64,000 nucleotides of DNA. Origin: Pedobacter quisquiliarum (GTDB taxonomy: Bacteria; Bacteroidota; Bacteroidia; Sphingobacteriales; Sphingobacteriaceae). The notes under the pieces were generated by a model. It ran no database searches. It was not told where the DNA came from and was given only the letters and a program-made list of their open reading frames with translations. Of this stretch, positions 43,277 to 52,378 are shown piece by piece. The DNA lies in assembly GCF_014642175.1 (NCBI RefSeq), contig NZ_BMIL01000010.1, forward strand, positions 1 to 64,000, in the 5' to 3' direction. Each line of letters opens with the position of its first letter. Position 1 is the first letter of the stretch. A program made the position numbers and the translations under genes.

Positions 43277-44059
43277 ATGGCATTTACTTTCATTAAGGAT
43301 TATTTGTTGCATCGTCTGACTGCCAAAACCAGACATGGTACACATTCACCCTTTGTATATAAACTTGCTGATGAAGTTATTTATAATAAACGTCAGTTCG
43401 CTCAATATAATATCATAGAAGCACAACGTAAAAAACTGCTACAGGATGATACCATGATCCAGGTAACTGACTTAGGTGCCGGATCTCATTTGAACAAGGA
43501 TCGGACCAAGAAAGTTAAGGAAATTGCTAAAAATGCGCTCAAAAGTCCTGCACTGGCGCAACTGATCCATCGCCTGGCAAAGTTCAGCAATCCGAAGTCC
43601 GTAATTGAACTGGGGACCTGCCTGGGTATTACCTCGGCATACCTGTCGACTGCTGCGCCCGAGGCTTCAGTAATCACCATTGAAGGTTGCCCGCAGACGG
43701 CTGCGGTTGCGAAACAGAACTTTGAAGATTTAAAGTTGAACAACATCAGACTTGAGGTTGGCAACTTCGACCACATCCTGCCGGGCATCCTTGCCGAACA
43801 GCAGCAGCTCGACTTTGTGTACATCGACGGGAATCACCGGAAGGATGCGACCTTGAATTATTTCAACTGGTGTTTACCGAAGGTTCATGAGAATACCATG
43901 TTGATTTTTGACGACATCTACTGGAGCGCCGGCATGAAGGAAGCCTGGGCAGCCATCAAAGCACACCCCCAGGTTACTGTTACCATCGATTTATTCTGGA
44001 TTGGTCTCGTGTTTTTCAAGAAAGGGCAGGCCCGGGAAGATTTCAAATTGAAAGTCTAA
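43277..44059 (+). CDS. Class I SAM-dependent O-methyltransferase-like protein
   Basis: This soluble 260-aa enzyme has the AdoMet-binding motif I VIELGTCLGITSAYL (from about residue 109), an acidic end of strand 2 (VITIEGC), NIRLEVGNFDHIL, and the motif LDFVYIDGNHRKDATLNYF followed by MLIFDDIYWS. This is close to the Methyltransf_24/O-methyltransferase pattern, in which the Asp residues bind metal. The N-terminus contains RHGTHSPFVYKLADEVIYN, conserved in Bacteroidota homologues as I recall them. The substrate is unknown. It appears monocistronic, with a probable leaderless transcript. Confidence 0.82.
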   Translation: MAFTFIKDYLLHRLTAKTRHGTHSPFVYKLADEVIYNKRQFAQYNIIEAQRKKLLQDDTMIQVTDLGAGSHLNKDRTKKVKEIAKNALKSPALAQLIHRLAKFSNPKSVIELGTCLGITSAYLSTAAPEASVITIEGCPQTAAVAKQNFEDLKLNNIRLEVGNFDHILPGILAEQQQLDFVYIDGNHRKDATLNYFNWCLPKVHENTMLIFDDIYWSAGMKEAWAAIKAHPQVTVTIDLFWIGLVFFKKGQAREDFKLKV

Positions 44060-44074
44060 GTATAAATTATTGAA

Positions 44075-44094
44075 AAGCAGGTATATGCCTGCTT
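44075..44094. terminator. Small hairpin after the methyltransferase gene
   Basis: AAGCAGG (44075-44081) and CCTGCTT (44088-44094) form a 7-bp stem with a 6-nt loop 16 bp after the stop. There is no good T-run, so termination is possible but weak. Confidence 0.4.
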
Positions 44095-44116
44095 CGACTA
44101 TTAAATATTATTTACC

Positions 44117-44124
44117 TACTTTTG
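44117..44124 (+). promoter_or_regulatory. -7 promoter box of the deoxyhypusine synthase-like gene
   Basis: TACTTTTG matches TAnnTTTG and lies 22 bp before the ATG at 44147, giving a short leader. Confidence 0.6.
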
Positions 44125-44146
44125 CGGTTTAATAAAAACACCAATA

Positions 44147-45127
44147 ATGAGCACAAGTAGAGGACCTGTATCACAATTTTTAGAAACGAATTATCTTCAT
44201 TTTAATGCTGCCGCTTTGATGGACGCTGCTAAAGGATATGAGCAGCACCTGGAAGAAGGTGGAAAGATGATGATCACCCTTGCGGGTGCAATGAGTACTG
44301 CTGAATTGGGTATTTCACTAGCTGAAATGATCCGTCAGGATAAAGTAGCCATCATTTCCTGTACCGGTGCAAACCTGGAAGAGGACATCATGAACCTGGT
44401 TGCGCATTCACACTATAAAAGAGTTCCAAATTATAGAGACCTTAGTCCGCAGGACGAATGGGATTTGTTGGAAAACCATTATAACCGGGTTACCGATACC
44501 TGTATTCCGGAAGAGGAAGCTTTCCGCAGGTTGCAGAAACACATCCACAAAATCTGGAAAGATGCGGATAATGCCGGCGAGCGTTATTTCCCACATGAGT
44601 ATATGTACAAAATGTTGCTAAGCGGCGATTTGGAACAATACTATGAAATTGATCCTAAAAATTCATGGATGCTTGCAGCAGCAGAAAAGAACCTGCCAAT
44701 CGTAGTACCAGGATGGGAAGATTCAACCATGGGTAACATCTTTGCTTCTTACGTGATGAAAGGCGAATTAAAAGCCAGCACCATGAAAAGCGGTATTGAG
44801 TACATGGGATGGCTTGCAGACTGGTATATCAACAACAGTGCAGGTAAAGGCATTGGATTTTTCCAGATTGGTGGCGGTATCGCGGGCGACTTCCCGATTT
44901 GCGTTGTACCAATGTTATATCAGGATATGGAAATGCCTAATATTCCATTCTGGAGTTACTTCTGTCAGATCTCTGATTCGACAACTTCTTACGGTTCTTA
45001 CTCCGGAGCAGTACCGAATGAAAAGATCACCTGGGGTAAATTAGATGTGAATACACCTAAATTTATTGTAGAGTCTGATGCCACGATTGTGGTACCATTG
45101 ATTTTTGCATGGATACTAAAAAAGTAA
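44147..45127 (+). CDS. Deoxyhypusine synthase family protein
   Basis: This is a cytosolic NAD-dependent enzyme of the deoxyhypusine/homospermidine synthase family, 326 aa. Features seen are the Rossmann-type pieces MMITLAGAMSTAELGISLAE and VAIISCTGANLEEDIMN, later IVVPGWEDSTMG and IGGGIAGDFPICVVP. The conserved TWGK segment carries K298, the equivalent of the lysine that forms the enzyme-imine intermediate in eukaryotic enzymes. Bacteria lack eIF5A, so the substrate is probably a polyamine (for example making homospermidine) and not a protein lysine; this is known of bacterial relatives and not proven here. It is monocistronic with its own promoter and terminator. Confidence 0.88.
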   Translation: MSTSRGPVSQFLETNYLHFNAAALMDAAKGYEQHLEEGGKMMITLAGAMSTAELGISLAEMIRQDKVAIISCTGANLEEDIMNLVAHSHYKRVPNYRDLSPQDEWDLLENHYNRVTDTCIPEEEAFRRLQKHIHKIWKDADNAGERYFPHEYMYKMLLSGDLEQYYEIDPKNSWMLAAAEKNLPIVVPGWEDSTMGNIFASYVMKGELKASTMKSGIEYMGWLADWYINNSAGKGIGFFQIGGGIAGDFPICVVPMLYQDMEMPNIPFWSYFCQISDSTTSYGSYSGAVPNEKITWGKLDVNTPKFIVESDATIVVPLIFAWILKK

Positions 45128-45170
45128 CTTAAAATACCAAAATCTATGACCTGGTTTTCAGGTTATACGG

Positions 45171-45200
45171 AAATCAGCAAGATGAAAAAATTGCTGATTT
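45171..45200 (+). terminator. Terminator after the deoxyhypusine synthase-like gene
   Basis: A perfect 10-bp stem AAATCAGCAA/TTGCTGATTT (45171-45180 and 45191-45200) with an A-rich loop, the second arm ending in T's. A smaller hairpin (ACCTG...CAGGT, about 45149-45164) precedes it. Confidence 0.7.
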
Positions 45201-45265
45201 TCGCGCTTAAAGGGCATTTTAAGGCATAGTTTAGAATGATTATAAATTGAAAATGCTGTCATTAA

Positions 45266-45299
45266 TTTGTCATTGGTATACTAATAAACTTTACTTTTG
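45266..45299 (+). promoter_or_regulatory. Promoter of the alternative complex III operon
   Basis: TTTG (45266-45269) and TACTTTTG (45292-45299) are 22 bases apart, close to the Bacteroidota -33/-7 pattern. The leader to the ActA start is about 80 nt. Confidence 0.6.
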
Positions 45300-45380
45300 T
45301 TCACGTTTTGATAGTTAGGCATTCGATTAAATATCAAGATCAATCATACAGTTTTAATTAAAAGCATTAAAATACTCATT

Positions 45381-46673
45381 ATGAGGAATATCTCATTGAT
45401 CATTAGAAGAGTTTGGAAGTCCGCATTCATGTTTACGGCTCTATCTGTTTTAATAGTTTCTGGTTCAAAAGCACAAGATGTTACAGAGGGAAGGACAATC
45501 TTTAAGGAGCGTTGTACTTCATGTCACGCCTTAGACCGTGATTTAGTTGGTCCTGCGTTACAGCCAATCGTAGGTTCAAAAGACGAAGCGTTTTTAATTA
45601 AATGGATTAACAATGCTCCGGCATTGATCGCGTCTGGAGACAAAGAAGCTATTGAGGCTTCGAAGTGGAATCCAAATGCGGAGATGACGGCGTTCCCAAC
45701 TTTAACTGAAGTGCAGATCAAAAGCATCCTTGCTTATGTAAAAGCAGGTGAGCCTAAGAAAGCAGGAGAACCTGAAGGTGGTGCTGTACAACAGGAAGTT
45801 TCAAGCTTCTCTATTGCAGGGGTTATCGCCGTGATTCTGATCTCTATCATTGTATTGGTGGTGTTAGGCCGCGCAATTCAGATGTTGGAGCGCTTAATCT
45901 TAACAAAACAAGGTGTTGTTCTTGTTGAGAAAGAGAAACTGCCACTGATGGCTGGTATCGGTCAGTTGTTCAAGAACAAGAAGTTCATCTTCTTCTTCAT
46001 TCTGTGTATGGTGGCTGTGCTAAGTACATTCGGATGGATGGGCATGTGGAATACCGGTGTTCACACGGGTTACCAGCCGGTTCAGCCAATCAAGTTCTCG
46101 CACGAGTTACACGCAGGTGTTAACCAGATAGACTGTCAGTACTGTCACTCTGGTGCATTCAAATCTAAGAACGCAACCATTCCATCGTTAAACGTTTGTA
46201 TGAACTGTCACAAGGCTGTTCAAGGCAGGGATAACAATGATGGAAACATTTCTCCTGAAATCCAGAAGATTTACAATGCATTGGGTTACGATGCAGATAA
46301 AATGTCGTACGACAAATCTAAAGAGAAACCAGTTGAGTGGGTTCGTGTTCACAACCTTCCTGACTTCGCTTACTTTAACCACTCACAACACGTAGTTGTT
46401 GGAGAGCAGGCTATCCGTAAGGAAAAAGGTCTTCAGCCAAATGAGCCGGTATGTTTTGCATGTCACGGTCCGGTTGATACCATGGAAGAAATTTATCAAT
46501 ACTCACCTTTGACGATGAAATGGTGTATTAACTGCCACAGGGAAGCTGAATTGGACGTTAAGGACAATGGCTACTATACTAAAATTATAGAAGCACACGA
46601 GAAAATCAAAAAAGGTGAAAAAATTACCCCAGCATCACTTGGTGGTCTGGAGTGTGGTAAATGTCATTATTAA
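45381..46673 (+). CDS. actA: Alternative complex III subunit ActA, multiheme cytochrome c with an extra N-terminal heme domain
   Basis: This is the electron-carrying subunit of the quinol:cytochrome c oxidoreductase. It has a signal peptide (ending SKAQ), then a class I cytochrome c domain with CTSCH (C45) and a Met-ligand segment AEMTAFP. A membrane helix follows (AGVIAVILISIIVLVVLG), then a second (FIFFFILCMVAVLSTFGWMG), and a periplasmic domain with five CxxCH motifs: CQYCH, CMNCH, CFACH, CINCH, CGKCH. Six hemes in total. ActA proteins are classically described as pentaheme, so the N-terminal cytochrome is an added module. It is the first gene of the ActABCDEF-cox operon. Confidence 0.92.
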   Translation: MRNISLIIRRVWKSAFMFTALSVLIVSGSKAQDVTEGRTIFKERCTSCHALDRDLVGPALQPIVGSKDEAFLIKWINNAPALIASGDKEAIEASKWNPNAEMTAFPTLTEVQIKSILAYVKAGEPKKAGEPEGGAVQQEVSSFSIAGVIAVILISIIVLVVLGRAIQMLERLILTKQGVVLVEKEKLPLMAGIGQLFKNKKFIFFFILCMVAVLSTFGWMGMWNTGVHTGYQPVQPIKFSHELHAGVNQIDCQYCHSGAFKSKNATIPSLNVCMNCHKAVQGRDNNDGNISPEIQKIYNALGYDADKMSYDKSKEKPVEWVRVHNLPDFAYFNHSQHVVVGEQAIRKEKGLQPNEPVCFACHGPVDTMEEIYQYSPLTMKWCINCHREAELDVKDNGYYTKIIEAHEKIKKGEKITPASLGGLECGKCHY

Positions 46674-46717
46674 TAGAGTTTAGTTAAGAACGTTCGATTA
46701 ACAGTAATATAGCTTAA

Positions 46718-49700
46718 ATGGAAAGCAATAAAAAATACTGGAAAGGCTTAGAGGAGTTTAAAAGCACTCCCGAATTTGTTGAAAACAACAAAAACGAATT
46801 TGCTGAGCCCCTTCCAATAGAAGATGTTTTAAATGAAGCAGGATTAAGTACGGTAACTCCGCGCCGCGACTTTTTAAAGGCGCTTGGCTTTGGTCTTGGT
46901 GCTGTAACGCTTGCTGCTTGTCAGCCTGCGCCTGTACATAAGTCTATCCCGTACCTGGTAAAGCCGGAAGATGTAATTCCTGGTATACCTAACTATTATG
47001 TATCAAGTTTTAACGGACAGAGTGTATTGGTGAAAACCAGAGAAGGTCGTCCGATTAAGATTGAACCAAACCCGAATGCTGGTGTTTACAGCCAGGGTAC
47101 CAATCCACAGGCACAAGCTTCTGTGTTGGATTTATATGACATCTCTAAATTAAAAGCACCAGTACTTAAGAATCAGGAAACAACCTGGTCTAAAGTAGAT
47201 GAGTACGTTAAGTCAGAGCTTGCAAAGGTTCAGGCTTCTGGCAAAAAGATCCGCATTGTTTCTTCGAGCGTAAACAGCCCATCAACATTAAGTGTGATTG
47301 CGGATTTCATTAAAGTATATCCAGCTGCTGCACACATCCAATATGATCCGGTTTCTTATACAGGTATCATTAAGGCTAATGAGAATAGCTTCGGTAAAGC
47401 TGTTCTTCCAAAATACAACTTTGATAAAGCAGACCTGATTGTAAGTTTCGGTGCCGATTTCCTTGGTACCTGGATCAGCGGTGAAGAATTTACTTCACAG
47501 TATGTTTCCAACAGAAACAATACAAGTCTTGCAAAAGGCAAAATGTCCCGCCACATTCAGTTTGAGGCAGGCATGAGCTTAACAGGTACCAACGCAGATA
47601 CACGTCTTCCAATTAAATTATCGGAAGAAGGTCCTGCATTGATCACCTTATACAACGCCATTACCGGTGGCAACCTTGCTGGTGGTGTATTGCCAAACAA
47701 TACTGCTGCTGAAAAAGCAATCAAACTTGCTGGTAAAGAACTTGCACAAATGAAAGGCCGCGGTCTTGTTGTTTGCGGTTCTAATGATGTTTCTACTCAA
47801 ATTCTGGTAAATGCCATCAACTCCGCAATGGGCAGTTATGGTACAACCATCGATTTAGATACCCCTTGCAGACGTTATGCAGGTAACGATGCTGCTTACG
47901 CAGAATTTGTTAATGAAGTGAACAGAGGTGAAGTTGGTGCCGTATTCGTATTGAATGCTAACCCTGCTTACGATTCTTTCAATGCTAAAGCTTTTGCTGA
48001 CGGCATGAAGAAAGTGCCTTTGAAAGTTTCTTTCGCAGACAGAGCGGATGAGACTGCTGCTTTCTGTGATGTCATCGCTATTAACCAAAACTACCTGGAG
48101 TCATGGGGTGATGCAAGCGTTTACGAAGGATACTATACCATCGTACAACCGACCATCAATCCAATCTTCAACTCAAGACAGGCGGAGCAGAGCTTATTGA
48201 TCTGGTCTAACAATCCTGTTGTTGAATACTACCAGTATGTTCGTAACAACTGGGAGAAAAATGTATTACCATTGTTCGGCAAGAGCTGGAATGATGTTTT
48301 ACAATCAGGTGTTGTGTTTGCAACCACGCCAAAGGCTGCCGGATCATATACGTTTAGCTTATCGCTTGCATCTGTAGCACCTTCGGTGTTGAACAGCAGC
48401 AAAGCACTTGCAAAAGACATCGAATTGCACGTTTACGAAAACAATGCAATTGGTGATGGCCGTTATGCAAACAACGCATACCTGCAAGAGTTACCTGATT
48501 CTGTAACTAAAGTAACCTGGGATAACTACATCGCATTAGCGCCTAAATTTGCTGAAAAGTTAGGTTACAATGAGTTTGACGTGGTTACGGTTAAAGCTGC
48601 AAACGGTTACACTGTTGAGCTTCCAATTTTAATTCAACCTGGTCAGGCGATCGGTACTGCTTCTATTGCATTAGGTTACGGTAGATCTAAAGCAGGTGCT
48701 GCTGGTAACGCTGTAGGTCAGAATGCATATCCTTTCCTTGCTTTCAATAACGGTACACGCCAATATGCTTCTAATATAACGATCGAAAAAACCGGTCGCA
48801 GACATGAGCTTGCGCAAACCCAAACCCACCACTCTTTCGAGGGTCGTAACATCATCCGCGAAGCAACCTTCCAGGAGTTTGTTAAGAACCCTGCTGCAGG
48901 ATCTGGTAATCATGGTGAGAAGCACAAGACTTACGACATGTGGGATACGTTTGAGAAACCTGGACACAACTGGGTTATGGCAATCGACCTGAATGCTTGT
49001 ACTGGATGTGGATCTTGTATTGTTGCCTGTAACGTAGAAAACAACATTCCTGTTGTTGGTCGTGACGAGGTGAGAAGACGCAGAGAGATGCACTGGATCC
49101 GTATCGACCGTTACTACACCATCAATGATGGCGACAACAAAGTAACCAAGGAAGATGAAGTTGAATCCCTTGACAATCTGGATAACGTATCTGTTGTTCA
49201 CCAGGTGATGTTATGTCAGCACTGTGAGCACGCACCATGTGAGACGGTTTGTCCGGTACTTGCTACGGTACACTCCTCAGATGGTTTGAACCACATGGCT
49301 TATAACCGTTGTGTTGGTACACGTTACTGCGCGAACAACTGTCCGTATAAAGTACGTCGTTTCAACTGGTTTAACTACTGGAATGACTCCCGTTTCGATA
49401 ATTATCTGAACAATGAGTTTACGCAATTGGTTCTGAATCCAGATGTAACTGCTCGTTCAAGAGGTGTTATGGAGAAATGTTCAATGTGTATCCAGAGAAT
49501 TCAAACTGGTAGGTTGGAAGCGAAACTTGAAAAACGTGCACTAAGAGATGGCGACATCAAAATGGCATGTCAACAAGCTTGTCCGGCAAACGCAATCGTT
49601 TTCGGTGACGGTAACGATCCAGAATCTGAAGTTTCAAAAGCATTACGCAGCGAGCGTGTTTACTATGTGCTTGAAGAGATCAACACGCAGCCTGGAGTAG

Positions 49701-49747
49701 GATACATGACAAAAATTAGAAATACAGGTACAACAATACAAGCGTAA
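46718..49747 (+). CDS. actB: Alternative complex III subunit ActB, molybdopterin-fold and iron-sulfur protein
   Basis: This 1009-aa protein joins a molybdopterin-oxidoreductase-like domain and a ferredoxin-like domain. The twin-Arg-like segment RRDFLKALGFGLG (near residue 49) followed by LAAC indicates export and lipidation. The ferredoxin part carries four Cys clusters: CTGCGSCIVAC, CQHCEHAPCETVC, CVGTRYCANNC and CSMCIQ with CQQAC. The large domain lacks a molybdenum cofactor in studied relatives. It passes electrons to or beside ActA. It is 44 bp downstream of actA and 23 bp upstream of actC. Confidence 0.94.
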   Translation: MESNKKYWKGLEEFKSTPEFVENNKNEFAEPLPIEDVLNEAGLSTVTPRRDFLKALGFGLGAVTLAACQPAPVHKSIPYLVKPEDVIPGIPNYYVSSFNGQSVLVKTREGRPIKIEPNPNAGVYSQGTNPQAQASVLDLYDISKLKAPVLKNQETTWSKVDEYVKSELAKVQASGKKIRIVSSSVNSPSTLSVIADFIKVYPAAAHIQYDPVSYTGIIKANENSFGKAVLPKYNFDKADLIVSFGADFLGTWISGEEFTSQYVSNRNNTSLAKGKMSRHIQFEAGMSLTGTNADTRLPIKLSEEGPALITLYNAITGGNLAGGVLPNNTAAEKAIKLAGKELAQMKGRGLVVCGSNDVSTQILVNAINSAMGSYGTTIDLDTPCRRYAGNDAAYAEFVNEVNRGEVGAVFVLNANPAYDSFNAKAFADGMKKVPLKVSFADRADETAAFCDVIAINQNYLESWGDASVYEGYYTIVQPTINPIFNSRQAEQSLLIWSNNPVVEYYQYVRNNWEKNVLPLFGKSWNDVLQSGVVFATTPKAAGSYTFSLSLASVAPSVLNSSKALAKDIELHVYENNAIGDGRYANNAYLQELPDSVTKVTWDNYIALAPKFAEKLGYNEFDVVTVKAANGYTVELPILIQPGQAIGTASIALGYGRSKAGAAGNAVGQNAYPFLAFNNGTRQYASNITIEKTGRRHELAQTQTHHSFEGRNIIREATFQEFVKNPAAGSGNHGEKHKTYDMWDTFEKPGHNWVMAIDLNACTGCGSCIVACNVENNIPVVGRDEVRRRREMHWIRIDRYYTINDGDNKVTKEDEVESLDNLDNVSVVHQVMLCQHCEHAPCETVCPVLATVHSSDGLNHMAYNRCVGTRYCANNCPYKVRRFNWFNYWNDSRFDNYLNNEFTQLVLNPDVTARSRGVMEKCSMCIQRIQTGRLEAKLEKRALRDGDIKMACQQACPANAIVFGDGNDPESEVSKALRSERVYYVLEEINTQPGVGYMTKIRNTGTTIQA

Positions 49748-49770
49748 GCTGCTATTAAAGAAAATAAATT

Positions 49771-51243
49771 ATGTCAGGACATAAGGAATCAATATTAAGA
49801 GAGCCATTAATCACCGGTAATGATATCACGTTTGCGAAGATCACAGACGATATCTTATCACCGGTAGAGAACAAGCCAAACAAGGCATGGTGGATAGGGT
49901 TTATCGTTTCAGCATTAGGTGCTTGTTTATGGCTGTTTGCTGTAAGCTACACTTTCTGGAATGGTATCGGATCTTGGGGTCTGAACAAAACAGTAGGATG
50001 GGCATGGGACATCACCGGTTTCGTATGGTGGGTTGGTATCGGTCACGCGGGTACACTAATCTCTGCGGTACTATTGCTGTTCCGCCAGAATTGGAGGAAC
50101 TCCATTAACCGTTCTGCAGAGGCGATGACGATCTTCGCGGTTATCTGTGCGGCGACTTACGTTGTATCACACATGGGTAGACCATGGTTAGCATACTGGG
50201 TACTTCCATTACCGAATCAGTTTGGTTCACTATGGGTAAACTTTAACTCACCACTGGTTTGGGATATGTTTGCGATCTCGACTTACTTCTCTGTATCATT
50301 ATTATTCTGGTACACTGGTTTACTTCCGGATATCGCGACCATCCGTGACCGTGCGGTAGGTTTCAGACGCAGAATTTACTCTGTACTTTCTTTCGGATGG
50401 ACTGGTAACGTAAAAACCTGGCAACGTTTTGAGGCGGTTTCGCTAATCCTTGCCGGTATCGCTACACCACTTGTACTTTCGGTACACACAATTGTATCCA
50501 TGGACTTTGCAACATCCGTAATTCCAGGATGGCACACCACGATCTTCCCTCCATACTTCGTAGCAGGAGCGATCTTCTCTGGTTTTGCAATGGTACAGAC
50601 GTTATTGCTGATCACCCGTAAAGTATTAGGACTTGAGAACTACATCACCATGTTCCACATTGAGTCGATGAACAAGATTATCCTTGTTACAGGTTCGATT
50701 GTAGGTGTTGCATACTTGACGGAGTTCTTCATCGCTTACTACTCTCAGGTAGAATACGAACAGTATACTTTCATGACCAGGTTTACCGGTCCTTACTGGT
50801 GGGCAGCATGTATGATGTATGGTTGTAACATCCTGATGACGCAGTTAATGTGGTTCAAAAAGGTTAGAACAAACATTCCATTGTCATGGGTACTTTCAAT
50901 CATCGTTAACATCGGTATGTGGTTCGAGCGTTTCGTAATTATCGTAATCTCTCTACACCGTGACTACCTTCCATCAAGCTGGGCGATGTTCTACCCAACA
51001 TGGGTTGACGTAGCGGTATTCGTTGGATCGATTGGATTGTTCTTCACTTTGTTCTTGTTGTTCTTACGTGTTATGCCTTCTATAGCAATGGCAGAGGTGA
51101 AACTATTGCTGAAAACAGCAAGTGAGCAATCTAAAATGGAGCAGATTAAGGAAGGTCATGTGAGCAAGGAGTATGTTGCGGAGTACGTAGACTCTTTAGA
51201 GAAGTTTGATAGTGTTAAACAGGAACAATACGCAAAATTATAA
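49771..51243 (+). CDS. actC: Alternative complex III subunit ActC, NrfD-like quinol-binding membrane protein
   Basis: An integral membrane protein (490 aa, about ten helices) of the NrfD/PsrC family; it binds and oxidises the menaquinol. Features include WDITGFVWWVGIGHAGTLIS (the NrfD N-terminal helix), HMGRPWLAYWVLPLP and EFFIAYYSQVEYEQYTF. It is followed 2 bp later by actD. Its size and position match the Bacteroidota actC. Confidence 0.94.
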   Translation: MSGHKESILREPLITGNDITFAKITDDILSPVENKPNKAWWIGFIVSALGACLWLFAVSYTFWNGIGSWGLNKTVGWAWDITGFVWWVGIGHAGTLISAVLLLFRQNWRNSINRSAEAMTIFAVICAATYVVSHMGRPWLAYWVLPLPNQFGSLWVNFNSPLVWDMFAISTYFSVSLLFWYTGLLPDIATIRDRAVGFRRRIYSVLSFGWTGNVKTWQRFEAVSLILAGIATPLVLSVHTIVSMDFATSVIPGWHTTIFPPYFVAGAIFSGFAMVQTLLLITRKVLGLENYITMFHIESMNKIILVTGSIVGVAYLTEFFIAYYSQVEYEQYTFMTRFTGPYWWAACMMYGCNILMTQLMWFKKVRTNIPLSWVLSIIVNIGMWFERFVIIVISLHRDYLPSSWAMFYPTWVDVAVFVGSIGLFFTLFLLFLRVMPSIAMAEVKLLLKTASEQSKMEQIKEGHVSKEYVAEYVDSLEKFDSVKQEQYAKL

Positions 51244-51245
51244 CA

Positions 51246-51782
51246 ATGGGTAATATCAAATATATATTAGGCAGTTTTGGTGATCCGGACGAGATGATGC
51301 ATGGCATTGAGAAGTTGCAGGAGAACAACATAAAGATACATGATGTGTATACGCCTATGCCGATTCACGGTATCGAAGCTAAACTTGGTGTGAAAAGATC
51401 AAGGTTGGATATCGCTGCATTCTTCTTCGGAATTACGGGAACAATCACGATGCTGTCTTTTGTTTATTACGCAGCAGCAGTAGACTGGCCAATAAATATC
51501 GGAGGTAAGCCACACTTTGCATTACCGGATTTTATTCCAATTACTTTCGAGTTGACCATCTTGTTTTGTGCATTTGGTTTGGTTGGATCTTACTATGCAT
51601 CCTCACACATGTTCCCGGGCAGAGCACCAAGGGTAATGGACTTAAGAGCGACAGATGATCGTTTCGTCATTGCGATTGATGCTGCACAAAATCCGGAACA
51701 CAGTAAAATAGATAATTTATTAAAAGAAGCAGGCGCTTTAGAGATAAAATATAACGAAAGAAAGTATGTTAGCTATGAATAA
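51246..51782 (+). CDS. actD: Alternative complex III subunit ActD (DUF3341)
   Basis: A small inner-membrane protein, 178 aa. The N-terminal soluble part is DUF3341 (FGDPDEMMHGIEKLQENNIK, DVYTPMPIHGIEAKLG), followed by two membrane helices and a short tail (DDRFVIAIDA). It is a structural subunit of the complex. Its 3' end overlaps the next coding frame, consistent with coupled translation. Confidence 0.92.
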   Translation: MGNIKYILGSFGDPDEMMHGIEKLQENNIKIHDVYTPMPIHGIEAKLGVKRSRLDIAAFFFGITGTITMLSFVYYAAAVDWPINIGGKPHFALPDFIPITFELTILFCAFGLVGSYYASSHMFPGRAPRVMDLRATDDRFVIAIDAAQNPEHSKIDNLLKEAGALEIKYNERKYVSYE

Positions 51783-52356
51783 AAATAAGATAGTTTACGC
51801 CGCGTTTTTTGCCCTAGCTTTTGTTGCATCACTTTCTTCATGTGATAACAAGCGAAGCACCGGATTGGAGTACGCGAGAAACATGTATGATCCGCTGGCT
51901 CCTGACTATGATAAGCCAAACAAGAACTTTGCGAATGGTATGACGGCGCAAACGCCACCTCCAAATACGGAACCTATCGGGTTTGTGAGATACGAATACG
52001 CAAATACCAAAGAAGGATACGAAGCGGCAGGCCGTGAACTTGTAAATCCTTTAGAGGCAAATGATAAGAACCTTTTGTCTGGTAAAAAATACTACACCGT
52101 TTTCTGTGGCCCTTGCCATGGCGAGGAAGGTGATGGAAAAGGTCACCTGGTGAAGATTGAGAAGTATAGTGGTGTGCCTTCATACCACGGTGATGCTGCA
52201 TCTTCAAGAGGTGGACTGATGAAAGACCTACCTGCAGGTAAAATCTACCATACCATTATGTATGGTTTAAATAACATGGGTTCACATGCTTCGCAACTTA
52301 CGCCTGAAGAGCGTTGGAGAGTGGTAATGTGGGTTCAGAGATTACAACAAAAATAA
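51775..52356 (+). CDS. actE: Alternative complex III subunit ActE, monoheme cytochrome c lipoprotein
   Basis: The ATG at 51775 gives the better lipoprotein signal (MNKNKIVYAAFFALAFVASL, Cys in SSCDN); a start at 51766 adds three residues. One CxxCH heme motif is seen (CGPCHGEEGDGKGH), with typical class I cytochrome c surroundings (GKKYYTVFCGPCH, YHTIMYGLNNMGSHASQL with the axial Met). It is the probable exit site for electrons to the oxidase. It overlaps the actD 3' end by 8 bp. Confidence 0.92.
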   Translation: MNKNKIVYAAFFALAFVASLSSCDNKRSTGLEYARNMYDPLAPDYDKPNKNFANGMTAQTPPPNTEPIGFVRYEYANTKEGYEAAGRELVNPLEANDKNLLSGKKYYTVFCGPCHGEEGDGKGHLVKIEKYSGVPSYHGDAASSRGGLMKDLPAGKIYHTIMYGLNNMGSHASQLTPEERWRVVMWVQRLQQK

Positions 52357-52378
52357 ATAATAGAAAAGCAAGAGATAA

